In this document: positions 9,673 through 18,329 of the stretch, in pieces
Numbering within the stretch: the stretch's first letter is position 1
Layout: the number at the start of each line of letters is the position of its first letter
Assembly (NCBI GenBank): GCA_019417465.1
Contig: DXVF01000003.1
Coordinates: 62,001 to 126,000, forward strand
DNA from: Clostridiales bacterium
GTDB taxonomy: Bacteria > Bacillota > Clostridia > TANB77 > CAG-508
DNA length: 64,000 bases
Direction of reading: 5' to 3'
Notes under the pieces: model-generated
The model's input: only the letters and a program-made list of their open reading frames with translations
What the model was told of the DNA's origin: nothing
The model's database searches: none
Program-made: the position numbers and the translations under genes

Positions 9673-10162
9673 TTATTGTTGTATATCAAATTTTCCAGTA
9701 ACTACATCTACTCCGATACCATGCAAGTGTTGCTGTTGTAGAAGAATCATTAACAGTTACTATATATTTTCCAGATGCATCAATTCCCATTGTTACAAAA
9801 TATACTCCTTCAGTTGTTCCCCAGTCTTTTTTTACTATATTAATTGCTTTTTCTTCATTACTTGCTCCATCATTTTCTAAGACTTCTGTTGTTTGATTTG
9901 TGACAACATTTTCTATAGTATTATTAACATTATTTTCTACTTTGTTCTCGATAACGTTATTTTGCACTTCATTTACTACATTTTTTTCTGTTTCAGTTTC
10001 ATTAACTGTGCTTTGCATATTTTGACTAGTTTCATTTATAGAATTTTGAGTTTCATTTACATCTTCATTATTATTTAAAATATTACATCCGAATATTGCT
10101 ATTACAGCAATAATTATTATAATTAATATTATTAAAAGAATTGTTTTTATATTTTTATTCAT
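9673..10162 (-). CDS. Lipoprotein-like PepSY-type protein between xseA and xseB, one +1 shift
   Basis: A 162-residue protein. It has an N-terminal membrane segment of Ile and Val ending IFGC (possible lipobox), then a long Asn, Glu, Thr and Val-rich linker, then a C-terminal domain of about 60 residues (EKAINIVKKDWG onward) that resembles PepSY-like folds. CGG at 9715-9713 interrupts after TLAWY; skipping the C gives GVDVVTGKFDIQQ then TAA, a natural end for this fold. The ATG at 10162 uses GGAGGAG, which overlaps the xseA stop, so translation may be coupled to xseA. Function unknown; probably cell-surface. Confidence 0.75.
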
Positions 10163-10173
10163 ATACTCCTCCA

Positions 10174-11363
10174 TTATAAAATTTTAGCATTTGTATTTCC
10201 ATCAGAAAATCTTATACTTATTTCATCTCCTTGTTTTAATTCTTTAGATGATTTTATAACATGATCTCCAGATTGAACTATAGAATATCCTCTGGTAAGT
10301 GTTTTTAGTGGACTTAATCCATCAAGCTTAGAAATCAGTTCCATTTGTCTCGATTTTTCTAATTTTAATTTATTCATCATATTTTCTCTAATATTTCTTA
10401 CTTGTATATCTATAAGCATATATTTTTCATTAATATTTTGCATTGGCTCTCTAAACACTCTTAAAGACATACATTTTTCAAATTTTAGTTTCATTATTTC
10501 TATTTTCTTTTTTAAAGCATTTTTATATCTTAAACTATAATCTATAAGTTTTTTTTCTAATTCTCCGCGTATCTGCAACAGATAATTCCGCTGCAGCAGA
10601 TGGTGTGGGTGCTCTTAAATCTGCTACAAAATCTGATATCGTAAAATCTGTTTCATGCCCTACTCCAGAAATAATTGGAATTTCTGAATTATATATGGCT
10701 CTAGCAACTATTTCTTCATTAAATGGCCATAGATCTTCTAAAGAGCCTCCGCCCTCTTGCTAAAATTATTACATCTGCTAATTTTTTTTCATTAAAAATT
10801 TGTATTCCTTTTGCTATCTTTTCTGCTGCTCCTGGACCTTGCACTGGAACAGGTAATAATCTTAAATATACGTTTGGATTCCTTCTTGTAGAAACATTTA
10901 TAATATCTCTAATAACAGAACCAGTATTAGATGTTAAAATTCCTATACATTTAGGCATTAACGGAATATTTTTTTTATGTACTTTATCAAATAGCCCTTC
11001 TTTTTCTAACTTTTCTTTTAATTCTTCATATGCTTTGTATAAATCACCTATGCCATCTTGCTTAATTGCTTTTACATATATTTGATACACACCATCTCTT
11101 TCAAAAACAGAAACAGTTCCTAGAACCATTACTTTCATTCCATCTTTTGGTATAAAATTTAGATTAGCTGTATATGATTTAAACATAATACATTTTATTA
11201 AAGATTTTTCATCTTTTAATGTAAAATACATATGTCCAGTATAATGATGTTTAAAATTAGAAATTTCACCTTTAATTAAAACATTATTTAAATATTCATC
11301 ATCATCAATTTTATTTTTTATGTATTGATTTAAATCTGATACTGTGATTGGATTATATTGCAT
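10174..11363 (-). CDS. xseA: Exodeoxyribonuclease VII large subunit, two +1 shifts
   Basis: The catalytic subunit of exonuclease VII. Segments 11363..10752, 10750..10568 and 10566..10174 join to 395 residues. The N-terminal OB domain carries [20 protein letters not shown]; the nuclease core follows. The first CGG (10751-10749) breaks the signature ILARG; skipping the C gives [13 protein letters not shown], the conserved XseA motif. The second CGG (10567-10565) follows LSVADT; skipping gives [14 protein letters not shown]. The C-terminal coiled coil and the [14 protein letters not shown] tail are normal. An enzyme with neither shift would lose its active site. nusB lies just upstream. Confidence 0.93.
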
Positions 11364-11388
11364 TTTATGTTTTCTCCTTTTGCAATTT

Positions 11389-11796
11389 CTACATGTTATT
11401 TTGTTTTATAATACTTGCAAGTACTCCATTGATAAACATTGGTGAAGTATCATCCCCATAAACTTTTGCAAGTTCAACAACTTCATTTATGACTATTTTA
11501 TAAGGTAAATTTTTATATAACATTTCACAGATTGCAAGCTTTAATAAAGTAATATTTATTTTTGATATTCTTTTTATGTCCCAGCCAGATTTTAAATTTT
11601 TAGAAATTAATTCTTCTATTTCTTGTCTATGATTATTTACTTGCTCTATGATCTCTTTCATATATTCTTTAGTATTTTTATCTTCAATCTCATTAGTTTG
11701 GCAAAATAATTCAAATTGTTCCCATTTAAATTCTTTCTGAATTTCTAAACTATATAACAATTTAAATACAAGCTCTCTTGAAGCAGACTTATTCAT
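11389..11796 (-). CDS. nusB: Transcription antitermination factor NusB
   Basis: A 135-residue all-helical RNA-binding protein that, with NusE (S10), binds boxA in rRNA antitermination complexes. It starts NKSASRELVFKLLYSLE and carries the conserved INITLLKLAICEML and INEVVELAKVYGDD segments. The gene order asp23-amaP-nusB-xseA-xseB is typical of Clostridia and Bacilli. Intact frame without CGG. Confidence 0.95.
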   Translation of the reverse strand: MNKSASRELVFKLLYSLEIQKEFKWEQFELFCQTNEIEDKNTKEYMKEIIEQVNNHRQEIEELISKNLKSGWDIKRISKINITLLKLAICEMLYKNLPYKIVINEVVELAKVYGDDTSPMFINGVLASIIKQNNM

Positions 11797-11817
11797 ATAT
11801 ACATTTACCTCTCTATT

Positions 11818-12369
11818 TTATTCTTTTATTATATTATTTATTGATTCTATGTTTTTTATTTTTATATTTACTTCTTTTATATCTAAATCTGATGTTTTCT
11901 TCACCACTTGTTTTATCTTTGTTTGCATATTTTCTGTTAGTTCTTTAATTATAACATTTTCTTTGACTAACAAAATAATATTTATAATTATATTATTTTC
12001 TTTATCAAATTTTACTTTAGTAGTAAATTCTTGTATAGTATCAAAACCTTTTATTGTATTATTTACAAGATTTTCTATTGAAGATTTTGTTATTATAAGT
12101 TTTCCTTCTTCATTTTTTAGGAAAATATTATCTTTATACATGTCACTTTTTTTAGTACCAAAAAAGATACATTTTAAAGACAATAATATAAATATTATTG
12201 ATATAACAAGTACAGCAACTCTAATATGACGATATTCTACCATACTATTAAGCATATTTTCAACGCTATCAATTTGTAACCAATTAAATATTAGTAAACA
12301 AAAAATAACTGATAATATTAATACTATAATAGAATATATAATTAAAACTATTTTTTCTATTAACTTCAT
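11818..12369 (-). CDS. amaP: AmaP-like Asp23 membrane anchor
   Basis: A 183-residue protein with two N-terminal membrane helices (about 6-30 and 50-69) and a cytoplasmic alpha/beta domain. This is the architecture of AmaP, which tethers Asp23 to the membrane in low-GC Gram-positive bacteria. The Asp23 gene is directly upstream (62 bp) and nusB directly downstream (21 bp), the usual arrangement. The C-terminal domain contains the NNIIINIILLVKENV strand pattern also seen in Asp23 proteins. Assignment rests on layout and context. Confidence 0.8.
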   Translation of the reverse strand: MKLIEKIVLIIYSIIVLILSVIFCLLIFNWLQIDSVENMLNSMVEYRHIRVAVLVISIIFILLSLKCIFFGTKKSDMYKDNIFLKNEEGKLIITKSSIENLVNNTIKGFDTIQEFTTKVKFDKENNIIINIILLVKENVIIKELTENMQTKIKQVVKKTSDLDIKEVNIKIKNIESINNIIKE

Positions 12370-12431
12370 ATTATTACCTCATCACAATTTTTAGATTATT
12401 ATATTGCGAGCACTTTTGTACTCGCAATACA

Positions 12432-12845
12432 TTAGTTTTGTGTTTCTTCTCTTTTTTCTGTTATTGCATTATCTGTATTAACACCTTGAACATGAACATT
12501 AACTTCTGTTACAGCAAGTCCTGTCATTGTTTCTACTGCTTTTTTTACTTTATTTTGAATTTCAAAAGCAACATCTGGAATTCTTGTACCATATTCAACT
12601 ATAATATTAACATCTATTTTAGTTGTCTTTTCATTAATTTCTACTTTTATTCCTTTTGCTAAATTTTTCTTTCCACTTAATACTTCCGAAATTCCTCCAG
12701 CAAAACCTCCAGACATTTCATATACACCTTGTACCTCTGATACTGCTACTCCTGCAATCACAGCCACAACATCATCTGCTATTTTTATATTACTATTTTC
12801 TAAAGCTATTTCTTCCCCAACTTCTTTTACTTCTTCATTTTCCAT
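12432..12845 (-). CDS. Asp23/Gls24 family envelope stress protein
   Basis: A 137-residue protein of the alkaline-shock protein 23 family, which forms a membrane-associated layer linked to envelope stress. Family motifs include IADDVVAVIAGVAVSEVQGV (about 21-40), KGIKVEINEKTTKIDVNIIV and GLAVTEVNVHVQGV near the C terminus. AGGAGG precedes the ATG. Co-directional with amaP. The one CGG triplet is out of phase (ISEVL) and the frame is open. Confidence 0.9.
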   Translation of the reverse strand: MENEEVKEVGEEIALENSNIKIADDVVAVIAGVAVSEVQGVYEMSGGFAGGISEVLSGKKNLAKGIKVEINEKTTKIDVNIIVEYGTRIPDVAFEIQNKVKKAVETMTGLAVTEVNVHVQGVNTDNAITEKREETQN

Positions 12846-12973
12846 AACATAAAACCTCCTAATTCAATTTTTATTTTTATATTATTTAACATACTATAAG
12901 TATACCAATTTTTCTAAAAATTTACAACTATATTTGATAAATTTAAATAAAAACTGTTCGAATATTTAAAGGA

Positions 12974-13086
12974 GAAGTTTGCCTAAAGTAACTAATTCCA
13001 AGAAGGATGAGGTATATTAACAATTTTCAGCAAGAATTGTCAATATACCTCATCCTTCTTGGAATTAGTTACTTTGGGCAAGCTTC
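12974..13086. repeat. Long, nearly perfect 52-bp hairpin
   Basis: Arms 12974-13025 and 13035-13086 are reverse complements over 52 bp with three non-Watson-Crick positions; the loop is TTCAGCAAG. The 3' arm (as read on the plus strand) overlaps the stop codon of the DUF5305 gene. There is no T run, so it is not a standard terminator. No open frame is inside. It could be a small palindromic mobile unit, an RNA-processing signal or a stable sRNA. No second copy was seen in this window. Confidence 0.85.
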
Positions 13087-14143
13087 ATTTATTGTGTCTT
13101 CTTCCTTCTAAAATATATCTATAAACAATATTGTCATATATTATAGTAAATTCTCCTTCTTCTCCTTCTACTATTTCATAGAACAATATTGGCATTCTTA
13201 TTTCTTCTTCTATATCTAATAATTGGTCAAAGTTCTTTACATCAATTACTTTCATACCTTCCGTTTCTGTTGGTGTTACAATTTCAGCAACAATATCTCC
13301 ATAATTTTTCAAAATTCTATTTAATGCAATTTCATAATCTGTTTTCCTATCTGCAACAATTATTTTTCTAATTATATTTAATATTCCAAATGCAGATATA
13401 GCAAATAATATAATTCCAATTGTTAATAATATCACATTTGATACATTACTTATATTTTCTTCATCTATTATTTGTCCTTTATCTATTGGTTCATAATCTT
13501 GCAATATACTAAACACCTGTTGATTTAAATCCATTTTTAAGTTAACAGCAGAATCATCTTTTTGTATTTTATTACTTTCAGCTACATCAATCTCTGAAGC
13601 TACAACTAATTTTACATCTAAATATGATTTAATTGGTAATCCAAATTGTTCCTTAAATTTTTTTATTTCTGAATTATATGAATTAAAGTCAATTTTTACA
13701 TTTTCATTAATATTTATTTGATTAGACTCTATTTGTAATTGTTTAGGTTCTACTAATGTATATTCTTTTGACCATAATTTAGTACCTTGTGAGGATCCGG
13801 TTACATAGTATTCTACATTTAATACAGCTACCACTTTATATGTATATTTTGATGTAGCATTTTGTGACACATTATAATTATACCTAAAATTTGCGTCAAT
13901 ATAATCAACTAAATCTGTTATATAAGTTTCATTCATTCCCATATATTTTTGCTCAATATAATTATTTGGCTTTAAATATACTTTATAATCACTATTTCTA
14001 GTTATATTATATGCATATAGTATCTTCATATCTTCTTTAGGTGTATTAAATGATTTTACAATACAAATAAAAGAAATGAATAGTATAATAAAAAATATAC
14101 ATATAAATTTTAAATTATTTCTTACATTCTTATTTTTATCCAT
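13085..14143 (-). CDS. DUF5305-like membrane protein of the SipW cluster
   Basis: A 352-residue protein with an N-terminal anchor (about 12-34), a large extracytoplasmic domain, a second membrane helix (about 238-262) and a short cytoplasmic tail ending RYILEGRRHNK. The layout and the pattern around YYVTGSSQGTKLWSKEYTL agree with the DUF5305 family, which sits next to SipW-type signal peptidases. Here it follows the signal peptidase gene by 18 bp. Function is not established; a role in assembling or processing the exported proteins encoded upstream is inferred. Intact frame. Confidence 0.7.
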   Translation of the reverse strand: MDKNKNVRNNLKFICIFFIILFISFICIVKSFNTPKEDMKILYAYNITRNSDYKVYLKPNNYIEQKYMGMNETYITDLVDYIDANFRYNYNVSQNATSKYTYKVVAVLNVEYYVTGSSQGTKLWSKEYTLVEPKQLQIESNQININENVKIDFNSYNSEIKKFKEQFGLPIKSYLDVKLVVASEIDVAESNKIQKDDSAVNLKMDLNQQVFSILQDYEPIDKGQIIDEENISNVSNVILLTIGIILFAISAFGILNIIRKIIVADRKTDYEIALNRILKNYGDIVAEIVTPTETEGMKVIDVKNFDQLLDIEEEIRMPILFYEIVEGEEGEFTIIYDNIVYRYILEGRRHNK

Positions 14144-14161
14144 TTAGACACCTACCTCTTC

Positions 14162-15342
14162 TTATGTTTGTATAATGGCTTTTCTTTTAAATAAAAACTC
14201 ACTAAACCATACTGATGGATATCCTACATATGGTATGTTAAATTTTACAATTCCTATTATCTGATTTTGTTCTACTTTTTTTGAATCTTGCGAATCATTG
14301 TTATCACCTTTTGTTGTAAATATTAAGCTTCCTTTTTCTTCTTCTATATTAATTATTCTATGAATAACTACACTTTCATCTAATTGATATTCTAAAATAT
14401 CTCCTATTTTTATATCCTGAATATCATCCTCATTTATTTTTTTTGTAATTACTACATACCCTCTTGCAAATTCTGGTACCATACTATTTGACATCACTGC
14501 AACTGGTCTATATGGAAGTAATCCAGCTACAAAAATTACAAGCAATATTACTACCGTAATTATAATTACTGAATTCTTTGGATTAATTTTTTTCTTTTGC
14601 CATCTTGTTAGTCTATTTATTTTTATTGTATGTTCATAATTTATAAATACAAATAATATAAGAGATACTAATGCTTCTAACATTGCGGAGAAGAACCAAT
14701 CTACATTTGGAAATATAGGTAATAGTACTGTTGCTAAAGCAATTGGCACTCTATATGCATATATTAATAGATGCCCTCCTGTTTTTGCTAAATAAGTACA
14801 AATAGCAGATATAGCTATTCCGAGGAATTAATTCTGACGCAACAAACTTAAATATTGTTTCTCCATTTTCAAAATTTGCAAAAAAATTATTGTAATCTAA
14901 ATTAATTATAATAAATATAATTGTGACAAAAATATAATTTCTTATATTATTAGCACTATTTACTAATTTACTTCTTACAAACTCTTGTAAAAGTAGTGTT
15001 CCTACTATAAAAATAACATTTTTTACTATCGTTCCAAAGGTCCTAGAATATGGACTAGTTTGATATCCATAAATTAATCCTAATAAGAAATAAATAATAT
15101 AATATAATATAATGATTATTAGAGTAGTTTTTATTTTATCATTTTTACCTTTAAATCTTGAATGTTCATTCTCTACTGGAACAGACACAATAAATAAAAC
15201 TATCCATATCATCAAATTTATTATTCTTGTATATTCTCCGAAAATAATTTGGTACTATAAAAATAGTTAATATAGAAGAACCTATTAGTATAGCAGATAT
15301 TATAATTAAATAAACAATAATATTTATATTTCCTTTGTTCAT
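14162..15342 (-). CDS. SipW-type signal peptidase I with multi-TM N-terminal half, two +1 shifts
   Basis: Segments 15342..15241, 15239..14823 and 14821..14162 give one continuous 392-residue protein. The first half has about five to six membrane helices. The C-terminal part is an S26B signal peptidase: AVMSNSMVPEFARGYVV with catalytic Ser near 286, VVIHRI with His near 327, and FTTKGDNNDSQD. Shift one is at CGG 15240-15238 (VPNYF then GEYTRIINL); shift two is at CGG 14822-14820 (SELIP then GIAISAICTYLAK). A usual SipW has about 190 residues, so the extension is unusual. AGGAG precedes the ATG. It should process the two exported proteins encoded upstream. Confidence 0.82.
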
Positions 15343-15379
15343 AATTTCTCCTATATATTTAAACTTTAATCTATACTCT

Positions 15380-16123
15380 TTATGTTGTTACATTTTCGAC
15401 ATTTTCTACACTTTCAACACTGCTCTCTATAGTTTGATTTTGTTCTACTACATTTTCTACTATAGCATTTTCTACAACTGTATTTTGATTTTCTATTACA
15501 TTATCTTGCATAGATTTATTATTGATACTATTATTCAAATTGACAGTATTCTCCGTTAAACTAGTAGTACTTACTGTATCTAATGTAATAAGTTTATTAT
15601 TGAATATAAGATTTGATATAGAAAAATTCTCTACTTCTTCACTAAAAGTAAATTGAACTTGAACATATTTATTTTCTCCTTTTGCCCATGATGCTGCCCA
15701 ATTCGTACTACCATCTTCATGTGTTTTATTCATCTTTATTGTAACTTTATTACCATCAAAATTAGTAATTGCATCACTAATTGCTGAACCATTGTGAACT
15801 AAAACATCGGTTACTTGTGGTGGAACTTCAAAACTAAGGCTCCATTCTTCTAAATCTTCATCATTGTTAGTAATTAATATTTTAATAATAGTTCCCCCAC
15901 CCCAGTCAGATACTATTTCTAATGTAGCAACACTAAGACTTAGTTCTACTGGATCAGTTGGATCTATAACATTTAATGTAGCTTTTCCTTGTATCTCTAT
16001 TTGTGTATTTAATAATGCATATCCTGTTCCAATTAAAATAAATATACATATAAATATAAAAATAGAACCATTTCTTAATAGCATATATTCTCTAGCATTT
16101 CTTGAATGTTTTCTTCCTCTCAT
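15380..16123 (-). CDS. Exported protein with SipW-type signal peptide
   Basis: A 247-residue protein. Residues 1-13 are basic, then a hydrophobic segment (about 20-38) ends GTGYALLNTQIEIQGKATL, the pattern of SipW-processed TasA/CalY-like precursors. The middle (about 50-175) is a beta-rich domain with Trp residues (DWGGGT, EEWSLSFEV, NWAASWAKG), suggestive of a carbohydrate-binding-like sandwich. The tail (about 190-247) is low-complexity Asn, Val and Glu repeats, likely a linker. Start at 16123, with GGGAGG 4 nt upstream. Probably a surface or matrix component; exact family unproven. Confidence 0.72.
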   Translation of the reverse strand: MRGRKHSRNAREYMLLRNGSIFIFICIFILIGTGYALLNTQIEIQGKATLNVIDPTDPVELSLSVATLEIVSDWGGGTIIKILITNNDEDLEEWSLSFEVPPQVTDVLVHNGSAISDAITNFDGNKVTIKMNKTHEDGSTNWAASWAKGENKYVQVQFTFSEEVENFSISNLIFNNKLITLDTVSTTSLTENTVNLNNSINNKSMQDNVIENQNTVVENAIVENVVEQNQTIESSVESVENVENVTT

Positions 16124-16212
16124 ACTACCTCCCAAGAATAAAGTTCTACTTTCATTTTTATATATGCAAAATAGCCAAGTTTTTATACTTAGCTAATAGC
16201 TTTAAGATATCA

Positions 16213-16728
16213 TTAATCAGCTTGTACATAATTTAATGTAATTGTTGCTGTTTTTGTTTTTGTTTCTGGTATTTCTGTAGCAGTAGAATCCCAAGTCACT
16301 GTCACTGTATAATCTTTTGTGCTACCTGAAGATAATGCATCATTAGCATTTGCATCTATTTCATATGTTATACCTGTAGGTTCGGCACTATTTGCTGCTT
16401 CTACACCTGTTACATCTTGTAATTTTGCACCAATTGTTCCTCCATTTTCTACTGTAACTGTATAAGTTGCACTTGCTCCTGGATATGCTAAATTAACATC
16501 AAATGTTGCTGAAGTAGCTGTAAATGTTGGTGATGTTTTATCAGTTGCACCAGTAGTGGAATTGTTGCTTGATGCTGTAATTCCTTTAATATGAACATCC
16601 CACTCTGTTGTAATATTTGCTGTTCCATTTATAACTAATTGTTGAGATAAGGCTGCATATCCTATTGCCATACCTACAACAGCAATTAATAATATGACTA
16701 ATAATAAATTTTTGTTTTTTGTCTTCAT
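16213..16728 (-). CDS. TasA/CalY-like exported matrix protein
   Basis: A 171-residue protein with an N-terminal segment ending VVGMAIGYAALSQQLVINGT, typical of SipW-dependent signal peptides, followed by a Thr, Ala and Ser-rich beta domain (GITASSNNSTTGATDKTSP, then GGTIGAKLQDVTGV, ending TATITLNYVQAD). This is the layout of camelysin/TasA-type fibre proteins. GGAGGGG lies upstream of the ATG, and the composition suggests good expression. With the exported protein at 15380-16123, the signal peptidase and DUF5305 it forms a small export and matrix cluster. Confidence 0.75.
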   Translation of the reverse strand: MKTKNKNLLLVILLIAVVGMAIGYAALSQQLVINGTANITTEWDVHIKGITASSNNSTTGATDKTSPTFTATSATFDVNLAYPGASATYTVTVENGGTIGAKLQDVTGVEAANSAEPTGITYEIDANANDALSSGSTKDYTVTVTWDSTATEIPETKTKTATITLNYVQAD

Positions 16729-16834
16729 AACGAATCCCCTCCGTATATTAATATATTACTTTTATAATAACATATTATGGCAAAAAAACAATAAAAGAAA
16801 GCAAATGTAACCTAAACGTAATGCCTTTGTAATA

Positions 16835-17821
16835 TTATTGTAATATAGTACCTATATTAATATTGTTTCCTCTTAAAAAGTCGTTTGTAGACATTTTTTT
16901 TGCATTTTCTCCTTGAATTTCTAATACTTTAATAGCCCCGTCTCTTGCTTTTATAATTAGACCTTTTTTAGGGTCTGAAAATATTACTGTTCCATATGTA
17001 ATATCACTTAAACTACATCCATATTCTTCTAATCCTTGAAACTCTTTAGTTATTTCTTCTTCTTTTAAAACTTCCACTTTCCACAATTTTATTTTCTTAT
17101 TATCAGCATATGTATATGCACCTAGTATTGGATTTAAACCTCTAACGAGATTTTTTATCTCTATAGCTGTTTTATTCTCCCAATCAATTTTTGCAATTTC
17201 TTTTTTTAGCATTGGAGCAACAGAAAAATTCTCTCCTTGTTTTTCTCTTTTTATAGAACCATTTTCTATTTGTTTTAAAGTATCTATTAATAGATTTCCA
17301 CCAATTTTTGATAATCTATCCCACAATTCTCCAGTTGTTTCATCTTCACCAATACTGATTTCTTGTTTTAAAAGCATATCTCCTGTATCCATGCCTTCAT
17401 CCATATACATTGTTGTAACACCTGTTGTCTTTTCTCCATTTATTACAGCCCATTGTATTGGTGCTGCCCCTCTATATTTAGGTAGTAAAGATGCATGAAC
17501 ATTTATGCATCCAAGTCTTGGTATTTCCAATACTTCTTTTGGTAAAATTTTCCCGTATGCTACTACACATATAATATCTGGATTTAAATTTTTAATTTCT
17601 TGCAAGAATTCTTCATTATTTCTTACTTTTAAAGGTTGATATATTTTTAAGTTCTTTTCTTCTGCATATTCCTTTACAGGAGAAAACATCATTTTCATCC
17701 CTCTACCTTTTGGTTTATCTGGATTAGTAACAACTCCTAATATATTATAGTTTGCTTCATATAAACATTTTAAAGATTCTTTTGCAAAATCAGGTGTTCC
17801 CATAAATACAATATTTAACAT
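16835..17821 (-). CDS. fmt: Methionyl-tRNA formyltransferase
   Basis: Formylates Met on initiator tRNA using 10-formyl-THF. At 328 residues it is full length. The formyltransferase domain starts IVFMGTPDFA. The catalytic HASLLPKYRGAAPIQWA (about 109-125), with Asn and His upstream and the DTGDMLL Asp downstream, is conserved. The C-terminal OB-like domain begins near GLNPILGAYTY. def lies 15 bp upstream and priA behind it, the standard priA-def-fmt order. Two CGG triplets are out of phase and the frame is open. Confidence 0.96.
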   Translation of the reverse strand: MLNIVFMGTPDFAKESLKCLYEANYNILGVVTNPDKPKGRGMKMMFSPVKEYAEEKNLKIYQPLKVRNNEEFLQEIKNLNPDIICVVAYGKILPKEVLEIPRLGCINVHASLLPKYRGAAPIQWAVINGEKTTGVTTMYMDEGMDTGDMLLKQEISIGEDETTGELWDRLSKIGGNLLIDTLKQIENGSIKREKQGENFSVAPMLKKEIAKIDWENKTAIEIKNLVRGLNPILGAYTYADNKKIKLWKVEVLKEEEITKEFQGLEEYGCSLSDITYGTVIFSDPKKGLIIKARDGAIKVLEIQGENAKKMSTNDFLRGNNINIGTILQ

Positions 17822-17836
17822 ACTTTTCTCCTTTAT

Positions 17837-18313
17837 CTATTCTTCTACCTCAATCACTTGCAAAGTACCTTCTATTATTTTATCTATAAATAATACTCCA
17901 TTTAAGTGATCTATTTCATGCGAAATAGCTTGTGCTAAAAGTCCTTTTGCAGATATTCTAATTTGTTTTCCATTTTCATCTAATGCTTTTACAGTAACTT
18001 CTTCTGGTCTAATAACTTTAGCAAATTTATTTGGAAAACTTAAACATCCTTCTTCAACTTCCTGAGTTCCTTTTTCTTTTATAATTTCTGGATTTACTAA
18101 TTTTATTGGTCCTTTATCATCATACAAATCAATTACTACTAATCTTTTTAATATTCCTATTTGTGGTGCAGCTAACCCCACACCATTATATTTATGCATA
18201 GTTTCAACCATATCATCTAAAATTTCTCTTATTTTATCATCTACTTTTTCTACTTCTCTGGATTTTTTTCGTAAAATTTCATCTCCATCTTCTCGTATAT
18301 TTCTAATTGCCAT
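17837..18313 (-). CDS. def: Peptide deformylase
   Basis: Removes formyl groups from nascent proteins. At 158 residues it has all three motifs: [10 protein letters not shown] (about 43-52), EGCLSFP (about 88-94, Cys metal ligand) and [12 protein letters not shown] (about 128-139, the HExxH ligands). It lies 16 bp downstream of the priA stop and just upstream of fmt. Confidence 0.97.
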   Translation of the reverse strand: MAIRNIREDGDEILRKKSREVEKVDDKIREILDDMVETMHKYNGVGLAAPQIGILKRLVVIDLYDDKGPIKLVNPEIIKEKGTQEVEEGCLSFPNKFAKVIRPEEVTVKALDENGKQIRISAKGLLAQAISHEIDHLNGVLFIDKIIEGTLQVIEVEE

Positions 18314-18329
18314 ATTCTTTTCCCCCTTA

